Translations under genes and position numbers: made by a program
The notes under the pieces: model-generated
The model's database searches: none
The model's input: the letters and a program-made list of their open reading frames with translations, nothing else
What the model was told of the DNA's origin: nothing
From: Gammaproteobacteria bacterium
Lineage (GTDB): Bacteria; Pseudomonadota; Gammaproteobacteria; Nitrosococcales; Methylophagaceae
Assembly: GCA_003645385.1 (NCBI GenBank)
Contig: QNEY01000007.1
Coordinates: 1 to 19,142 of the forward strand
Reading direction: 5' to 3'
DNA: 19,142 nucleotides
Part shown: in pieces, positions 13,738 through 19,142 of the stretch
Numbering within the stretch: the stretch's first letter is position 1
Layout: every line of letters begins with the position of its first letter

Positions 13738-16040
13738 AATATGTTTTCACCATCCAGAACAAATCCTTTAATTAGACGCTTTATAAATTCAGGATCATTA
13801 TCAAGCATCACCAACTGTTCAAAAACAGCCTGATCGTACCAGACAATTTCTGAATCATTGGAGGAAATATCATCCTCTTGTTCTAAACTTGGGGCTATTG
13901 GTATTTGCTTATTGCGCTTATCTTTATCTGGTTTAGCCTGTTTCGATAAGATGGCAATCTTTTCTAGTAGGGAAAATGAATCAATTGGTTTAGTTAGAAA
14001 CTCATCAACACCAATAGCAAAACTAGCTTGTTTTGCTTCAGGTGTAGCGTCAGCAGTCAGCATAATAACCGGTAAGTGTTTCTGAGTATCCATGTAACGT
14101 AATGCCTGAACTACCTCATCACCTGATAGTTCTGGCATATTTTTGTCAACAATCAACAAATCTATCTGGTCAAGATCAGTAACCAGAATATCTAATGCTT
14201 TTTCACCGTTGTCTGTAATACGAACCGTATGTCCCGCACGTTTTAGAATTCCATCTATAACTTGTTGATTCACTTTATTGTCTTCAGCTACCAAGATATT
14301 TAATGGGTTAGCCCCGTTCTGGCTTGAATAATGTTCAGATATTGACACCACATTTTCTGCATTAACGTGAATACTTTGTGCAGCGTGAATAGCATTAAAT
14401 AAAATACGTTTATCAGTTAGCTCATTAATTACCGATATATAGAACTGACCAACTTCATCTGTATTCAAATTATCATCAGAAGAATTAATGAGTACCAAAG
14501 ATAATTCATCTAATAATCGCTCAGCTTTAAGTATTTCTGCATATTCAACAGGTGAAAGATCACCTAAACTCAACCGGTCAACAAGGAGAATTTTGTATCC
14601 ATCTGATTTTTCAATTGCCCGATTCAACATGGTCAGGCTATGTACTGGGGATTTCACTAGGTCAAATTCAACATTCCAGCTAGCTAACATAGGTGAAAGT
14701 ACATCTGTAGTATCTTCTGTAGACATGACCAACAAATGATTGCCAGAAATATCTAAATTATCATGTGAAACAGTAACAAATGGAAGTTCAAACCAAAAAG
14801 TCGAGCCCTGGTGAAGTTGACTTTCAACGCCCATTTTTCCACCCATTAATTCAACTAATTCTTTTGAAATTGTTGTGCCAAGACCTGTGCCGCCACTAGT
14901 ATGTTTCGTTGACACTCCTACTTGAGTAAAGTCATCAAACACATTATCCAATGAATGTTCAGCTATTCCTATTCCAGTATCTTTAACATCAAACCGAATA
15001 TAGGCTTCATCATCATTGGTCATTAATTGATATACATGCAGATTAACTGATCCATGATCGGTAAATTTGATTGCATTACCTATCAAATTTATTAAAACCT
15101 GACGAATATGCTGCTTATCACCTTGCAGCAAAAAAGGAACATCTGAATCTATCGTGCATGAAACTGATAATCCCTTAGTCATTCCAATGGGTACTTGCAT
15201 AGCGAGCACAGAGTTCACTAATGCATGTAAATCAAGCTGATTAGATGTTATTTCAATCTTACCAGCTTCAATTTTAGATATATCTAATACTTTTTCGATC
15301 AAGCCTAAAAGAGTACGAGCCGAACTATGCATTGTACTGACAAGTTCGCGTTGCTCTGAGTCTAGTTTAGTTTCTCTTAACAGATCTCCCATACCTATTA
15401 CACCATTGAGAGGTGTTCGTAATTCATGCGACATATTGGCTAAGAACTTAGTTTTTGCTTCATTTGCTTGTTTTGCATACGCCATTGCTGCATGTAATTT
15501 TTTTAATAGAAATGAGGTATATGCTGGTATCAAAACCAACAAGAACAACAGGCTTATGGAGATAGATCCGGCATGGGATTGCCAATATTCCCCCCAAGTG
15601 ATTGCTATTGAAAAACCAACAACACCAATCACTAAAGAAATATATAAATACAATAGTCCATATCGAAAGCCATTACCTAGAATTACCCAGAGATAGACCA
15701 CAAATAAAAATACACTTTGTGAGCCGGCAATATGCATTACGGCTGAGAGTGTTACCAGATCAAGCAGAATACCTGACACTCGCCTACTAGGTGATGGTTT
15801 TGGATGAAGGTGAATAGCTAAAACAATTGCCAATGCACCGGCATAGTAAGACATCAGCATTATGCTGGCTACAGATGTAATTGACTGGACAAAAGTTTCG
15901 CCCTCTGCCCATGGGACGAAAAAATACAATGCTAATAAAACCCCGATTACTAACCTTATGCCAGCCTGTTCAGGTTCAGAATCACCTGTCTGTTGTGATT
16001 TTTTCTTGATCCAATCCAAACTTTTAAATTTTTCTTTCAT
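13728..16040 (-). CDS. rpfC: RpfC-like membrane hybrid sensor histidine kinase
   Basis: DSF receptor kinase; 770 residues from ATG 16040 (a TTG at 16043 is also possible and better spaced from AGGA at 16056-16053). Order: a short N-terminal cytoplasmic stretch with DSEPEQAGIR (20-29), resembling the DSF-sensing juxtamembrane segment of Xanthomonas RpfC; about five membrane helices (30-180); HisKA with FLANMSHELRTPLNG (His205); HATPase with N box LINLIGNAIKFTD and G boxes DTGIGI and GGTGLG (to about 425); a degenerate receiver-like stretch (about 434-555); a true receiver (about 581-700) with phospho-acceptor Asp632 in IVDKNMP and Lys684; then the first helices of an Hpt domain, where the frame stops. 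In Xanthomonas RpfC also represses RpfF by direct binding. It lies 8 bp after rpfG, which precedes it in the same transcript. Confidence 0.9.
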   Translation of the reverse strand: MKEKFKSLDWIKKKSQQTGDSEPEQAGIRLVIGVLLALYFFVPWAEGETFVQSITSVASIMLMSYYAGALAIVLAIHLHPKPSPSRRVSGILLDLVTLSAVMHIAGSQSVFLFVVYLWVILGNGFRYGLLYLYISLVIGVVGFSIAITWGEYWQSHAGSISISLLFLLVLIPAYTSFLLKKLHAAMAYAKQANEAKTKFLANMSHELRTPLNGVIGMGDLLRETKLDSEQRELVSTMHSSARTLLGLIEKVLDISKIEAGKIEITSNQLDLHALVNSVLAMQVPIGMTKGLSVSCTIDSDVPFLLQGDKQHIRQVLINLIGNAIKFTDHGSVNLHVYQLMTNDDEAYIRFDVKDTGIGIAEHSLDNVFDDFTQVGVSTKHTSGGTGLGTTISKELVELMGGKMGVESQLHQGSTFWFELPFVTVSHDNLDISGNHLLVMSTEDTTDVLSPMLASWNVEFDLVKSPVHSLTMLNRAIEKSDGYKILLVDRLSLGDLSPVEYAEILKAERLLDELSLVLINSSDDNLNTDEVGQFYISVINELTDKRILFNAIHAAQSIHVNAENVVSISEHYSSQNGANPLNILVAEDNKVNQQVIDGILKRAGHTVRITDNGEKALDILVTDLDQIDLLIVDKNMPELSGDEVVQALRYMDTQKHLPVIMLTADATPEAKQASFAIGVDEFLTKPIDSFSLLEKIAILSKQAKPDKDKRNKQIPIAPSLEQEDDISSNDSEIVWYDQAVFEQLVMLDNDPEFIKRLIKGFVLDGENILQE

Positions 16041-16048
16041 CAATCAAA

Positions 16049-17212
16049 TCAATCCTTTTGACTTTGTGGCCTCGTATCATCAGCATAATCAGACTGAATC
16101 TTAGTAATTTCAGTAATGCGTATACAAAAAGCTTCAACACAGCGTGGATCTAATTGTGTCCCTGCTTGTTGTTTCAGATAATTAACAGCCTCAGTGATTG
16201 TCCACGCCTCTTTATATGGCCTCACTGAGACTAATGCATCATAGACATCAGCAACAGATACAATACGAGCTATTAAAGGTATATCTGAACCTTCTAGGCC
16301 ATTTGGATAACCTTTACCATCAAATCGTTCATGATGATAAAGTGCAATAACAGCACCCATTTGCATGTATTTTGACTGACTATTTGAAAGAATCCCATAG
16401 CCAATAGTGGTATGGCTTTGCATAATCTCCCACTCATCAGCATCAAACTTACCGGGTTTAAGTAATACATGGTCAGGGATACCAATTTTCCCAATATCAT
16501 GCATTGGTGCTGCAGCCTCAATGTCATCACATTCCGATTTACTCAAACCTAATTGTTCAGCAATTTGTCTGGAATATTTTGCCATTCTTACAACATGATT
16601 ACCGGTACCTTCATCACGATATTCTCCAGCCTTGGCTAATCGTAATAGGGTTTCTCTTTCCCTGACAACAATTTGGTGGGTAGCAATTTCAACCTGTTCT
16701 GCTAACCATTCAGCACGCTCCTGAATAACCAAATGTTGTTTATGCAATGTAAGTAGATTTCTACAACTAGTCCGACACTCGATTTGATCAATTGGGCGAG
16801 TTAGAAATGCGGTTGCACCTGCTTCAAGTGCTTCATAACGAACTTCTTTTTCACTGACTACCGTAATCATCATGATTGGTATATCTTGGCAGTGCTCTTT
16901 TTCACGTATTTTGGTTATAAAATCAATCCCATTCAGGTCAGGCATTCTATAATCAGTGATAATTAAATCTGGATGGTTTGAATCTAGCCATTGCAAAACA
17001 TCTCTAGCATGCTCAAACTCTATTACTGCGATGTCATCAGCTATTTGTTGAACAATTTTACCCAGAATTGTCCTGCCAGTTGACTCATCATCAACGATAA
17101 CAACTTTGCGTTTCTCATTGTCAAACTTGCTTTCTCTTTCTTCTTGCTCGAAAGATTTATAGCTTGTTTCCGGGCTAACTTTATTGTTAACACCGTTACT
17201 CAAAGAGGCCAT
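16049..17212 (-). CDS. rpfG: RpfG, receiver + HD-GYP c-di-GMP phosphodiesterase
   Basis: Response regulator of 387 residues that degrades cyclic di-GMP when activated by RpfC. The receiver domain (about 36-155) has acidic residues Asp41 and Asp42, phospho-acceptor Asp87 in IITDYRMP, and Thr117; the usual beta-5 lysine is replaced by Arg139 in FLTRP. A helical linker (about 160-195) leads to the HD-GYP domain (about 185-370) with HDIGK (His238, Asp239), LYHHERFDGKGYP (His293, His294, Gly301-Tyr302-Pro303) and VADVYDALVSVRPYK. This is a complete catalytic set. ATG 17212 has TAAGG about ten bases upstream. First gene of the rpfG-rpfC-hpt unit, the same order as rpfGHC in Xanthomonas but without rpfH. 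Its output would be lower c-di-GMP at high signal levels, favouring dispersal over biofilm. Confidence 0.93.
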   Translation of the reverse strand: MASLSNGVNNKVSPETSYKSFEQEERESKFDNEKRKVVIVDDESTGRTILGKIVQQIADDIAVIEFEHARDVLQWLDSNHPDLIITDYRMPDLNGIDFITKIREKEHCQDIPIMMITVVSEKEVRYEALEAGATAFLTRPIDQIECRTSCRNLLTLHKQHLVIQERAEWLAEQVEIATHQIVVRERETLLRLAKAGEYRDEGTGNHVVRMAKYSRQIAEQLGLSKSECDDIEAAAPMHDIGKIGIPDHVLLKPGKFDADEWEIMQSHTTIGYGILSNSQSKYMQMGAVIALYHHERFDGKGYPNGLEGSDIPLIARIVSVADVYDALVSVRPYKEAWTITEAVNYLKQQAGTQLDPRCVEAFCIRITEITKIQSDYADDTRPQSQKD

Positions 17213-17277
17213 ACATCTGTACCTTACTTATATATTGTTGATATTTATCCTTACTATATAGTCGACAGCAAACGTAG

Positions 17278-17295
17278 GATCTTGATTAAAAGATC
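17278..17295. promoter_or_regulatory. Inverted repeat upstream of rpfG
   Basis: GATCTT-N6-AAGATC dyad, 66-83 bp before the rpfG start, within a 277-bp gene-free gap. It could be an operator for the rpfG-rpfC unit. The rest of the gap is AT-rich and holds an ACATTA-N4-TAATGT dyad (17436-17451), followed on the minus strand by a few T residues, a weak candidate terminator for fdhD. No clear promoter pair was found. Confidence 0.3.
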
Positions 17296-17489
17296 GAAGA
17301 TATACTTAATCCATGACAGCACTAATACCTGTGCCTAATTACTTTTTACACGCAAGATGCTACTACCCATCGCTAAAAAACACAAATCATTTTTTCAATA
17401 AAATCATCTATATACACTATTGAAGTTAAATTAAAACATTAAATATAATGTGGTCTTTTTGAATAACGACGATTGTAGTGAATATCAGC

Positions 17490-18299
17490 CTAACTAGTAT
17501 AACACTCTAAACCATTAAAAACAAGAAAGTGCTTTCCTTTGGCACGAGCAACCAAACCAATGCCGATTTGCTGTGCAATACTTAATCCCATCTCAGTAAC
17601 ACCTGAACGAGATAATAATAATGGTACCTGCATCTGCGCTACCTTGATAACCATTTCGGAGGTTAACCGTCCTGTGGTATAAAAGATTTTACCTTCACCC
17701 TCAACACCTTCTAACCACATCCAGCCAGAAATGGCATCAACAGCATTATGACGACCTACATCTTCAACAAAAATTTCGACCTTACCTGCGCTTGAGCACA
17801 ATGCACAGCCATGAACCGCACCTGCTTTTTTATACATTTTGTTGTACTCAGTCAAGCTACCAAGTACTTGATAAATCATCTCAGCATTAAATTGATGGCA
17901 CTGCATAGACAGTTCATCAAGCGAATCCATTACATGACCAAACATCGTCCCCTGTCCACAACCACTGGTCACTGTACGCTTCGATAATAGCTGATCAATA
18001 TCTGGCAGTGTTTGATGTGTAGTTACGGCAACAGCATCAATGTCCCACTCAACCTGAATGGCAATCACATCTTCCAATGATTGAATCAGACCCTGATTTC
18101 GCAAATAGCCTAAGGTCAATAACTCAGGCTGGGCCCCCATTGTCATCAGAGTCACAATCTCTTTTTTATCCAGATAAATTGTGAGAGGTCTTTCACCTGT
18201 TAATGATATTTCGCGTGATTTTCCTGATTCATCAACAACAGCTGTTGAATGTAGGCTGTGAACACCTGAATCTGACATTTCAGGGCGATAGTTAGCCAC
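17490..18299 (-). CDS. fdhD: FdhD, formate dehydrogenase sulfurtransferase
   Basis: FdhD moves sulfur from a cysteine desulfurase to the molybdenum cofactor, which formate dehydrogenase needs to be active. It has 269 residues from GTG 18299, overlapping the moaA stop by 8 bp; ATG 18278 is an alternative without a visible Shine-Dalgarno. Family stretches: SLTGERPLTIYLD near the start, LGYLRNQGLI, TSGCGQG (111-117), GAVHGCALCS (160-169), VEDVGRHNAVDA (178-189) and TTGRLTSEMV (208-217). Cys114 should match the essential Cys121 of E. coli FdhD. The second cysteine of that CxxC pair is Gly117 here, while extra cysteines occur at 165 and 168. Cotranscription with moaA ties it to molybdenum cofactor supply; no formate dehydrogenase gene is in view. 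Confidence 0.93.
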   Translation of the reverse strand: MANYRPEMSDSGVHSLHSTAVVDESGKSREISLTGERPLTIYLDKKEIVTLMTMGAQPELLTLGYLRNQGLIQSLEDVIAIQVEWDIDAVAVTTHQTLPDIDQLLSKRTVTSGCGQGTMFGHVMDSLDELSMQCHQFNAEMIYQVLGSLTEYNKMYKKAGAVHGCALCSSAGKVEIFVEDVGRHNAVDAISGWMWLEGVEGEGKIFYTTGRLTSEMVIKVAQMQVPLLLSRSGVTEMGLSIAQQIGIGLVARAKGKHFLVFNGLECYTS

Positions 18300-19142
18300 C
18301 AGTCACGCTCATATGTCTAGAAAGTACTGCTTGTGCTTCAAGATTAAAATCATGCCCTTCAGGTTTGATTTCCATCGAATCAATAATTGCTTGTTTGAGC
18401 CGGTCAATGTCACCTGGATAATTACGAATAATCTCACGAAGATCAACAGAGTGTTCTTGCCCGAGACATAACAACAATCTCCCTTCAGTTGTTATGCGTA
18501 CTCGGTTGCACTTATCACAGAAATTATGACTATGAGGTGAAATAAACCCTATCTTACTTTGGCTGCCAACAACTTGGTAATAACGAGAAGGTCCACCCGT
18601 GCTGCTGACACTCGCTTGCAAATCAAAGTTGGTTTGTAATTTAGACAACACCTCATCACTGGAGCAATAACTTTCGTGCCGTTGATGACTAACTTGGCCA
18701 AGAGGCATTTCTTCAATATAAGAAATATCCAAATCACGATCAATAGCAAACTGAGCCAGATCAATAATCTCATCCTCATTACGGCCTTTCATAATAACGG
18801 CATTCAGCTTAATTCGTTTAAAACCAGCCTTCCGGCCAGCTTCAATACCCGCCAGAACTTTATTTAGGTCACCATTGCGTGTTAACTGTCGGAAACGATC
18901 AACTTTAAGTGAATCAAGGCTAATATTTATTCTATCCACCCCTGCTGACACCATCGAATCGGCATATTTACTTAATTGTGAACCATTAGTTGTTAAATTA
19001 AGCTCTTTCAGGGCCGTAGTATGCTTCAATTGACCTACTTCATTAAACAGCCAATCAACATTCCGCCGCACTAAGGGTTCACCACCGGTAATTCGAATTT
19101 TTTCGACGCCAAGTTCACAAAAAGCTCGGAGCAAATAAACTA
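18292..19142 (-). CDS. moaA: MoaA, GTP 3',8-cyclase, 5'-truncated
   Basis: Radical SAM enzyme of the first step of molybdenum cofactor synthesis (GTP to 3',8-cyclo-7,8-dihydro-GTP, which MoaC turns into cPMP). The frame is open to the right edge, so the N terminus with the SAM-binding CxxxCxxC is outside the window; the TTG at 19134 is an internal codon. Seen here: ELGVEKIRITGGEPLVRR, the LNLTTNGS strand, RINISLDSL, the second iron-sulfur cluster CDKCNRVRITTEG with a third Cys in LLLCLG, and the C-terminal Gly-Gly in SVTGG that MoaA needs for activity. The stop overlaps the fdhD start, implying coupled translation. Confidence 0.95.
   Translation of the reverse strand, partial: VYLLRAFCELGVEKIRITGGEPLVRRNVDWLFNEVGQLKHTTALKELNLTTNGSQLSKYADSMVSAGVDRINISLDSLKVDRFRQLTRNGDLNKVLAGIEAGRKAGFKRIKLNAVIMKGRNEDEIIDLAQFAIDRDLDISYIEEMPLGQVSHQRHESYCSSDEVLSKLQTNFDLQASVSSTGGPSRYYQVVGSQSKIGFISPHSHNFCDKCNRVRITTEGRLLLCLGQEHSVDLREIIRNYPGDIDRLKQAIIDSMEIKPEGHDFNLEAQAVLSRHMSVTGG

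Noticed and set aside
13858..15790. Several open frames antisense to rpfC
   Set aside because: They overlap well-supported kinase coding sequence, have no motifs and look like shadow frames.
17282..17289. TTGATTAA shared by the rpfF and rpfG upstream regions
   Set aside because: An eight-base AT-rich match is expected by chance here; not enough to claim a common operator.
1..19142. Mobile element, CRISPR, tRNA or phage content
   Set aside because: No transposase or integrase motifs, no regularly spaced repeats, and no tRNA-like cloverleaf noticed anywhere in the window.

Overview
The window is AT-rich DNA from a Gram-negative bacterium, most likely a gammaproteobacterium. DksA, Hsp15, CysZ and Acs all follow the gammaproteobacterial forms closely, and the 741-residue monomeric NADP isocitrate dehydrogenase aligns number-for-number with the Azotobacter enzyme. 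A low-GC marine or methylotrophic lineage such as Methylophaga is possible, but I cannot prove it from this sequence. I see no transposase, integrase, tRNA, rRNA or CRISPR array. It reads as ordinary chromosome with one signalling island.

Left part (1-6.5 kb): the 3' end of cysZ (sulfate permease), a PepSY-type membrane protein, and a minus-strand run HAD phosphatase > class I aminotransferase > monomeric isocitrate dehydrogenase. Then comes dksA, transcribed divergently from that run behind a good sigma70-like promoter. A strong bidirectional terminator separates dksA from a 2-Cys peroxiredoxin.

Middle (6.5-12.1 kb): an AraC-type regulator diverges from an ExaC/AldB-type aldehyde dehydrogenase, and the shared intergenic region carries three phased direct repeats. 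After a terminator comes acs (acetyl-CoA synthetase), followed by hslR and a MazG-like protein that keeps only the C-terminal half of the usual two-domain protein. Aldehyde dehydrogenase plus Acs gives a route from acetaldehyde through acetate to acetyl-CoA.

Right part (12.1-17.2 kb): a 466-bp gene-free leader, then rpfF (synthase of a cis-2-unsaturated fatty acid 'diffusible signal factor', DSF). Convergent to it, on the minus strand, are rpfG (receiver + HD-GYP c-di-GMP phosphodiesterase) and rpfC (membrane hybrid sensor kinase). This is the Xanthomonas-type DSF quorum-sensing set with the same convergent layout, but without rpfH. The main oddity is that the C-terminal Hpt domain of RpfC is cut in two. 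The first helices end the rpfC frame, and the phospho-accepting histidine lies in a separate downstream frame that starts with GTG. A one-base frameshift would rejoin them. RpfC also seems to have an extra, degenerate receiver domain.

Right edge (17.5-19.1 kb): moaA (5'-truncated by the window edge) and fdhD overlap on the minus strand and serve molybdenum cofactor synthesis and formate dehydrogenase maturation. The FdhD here lacks the second cysteine of the usual CxxC pair.
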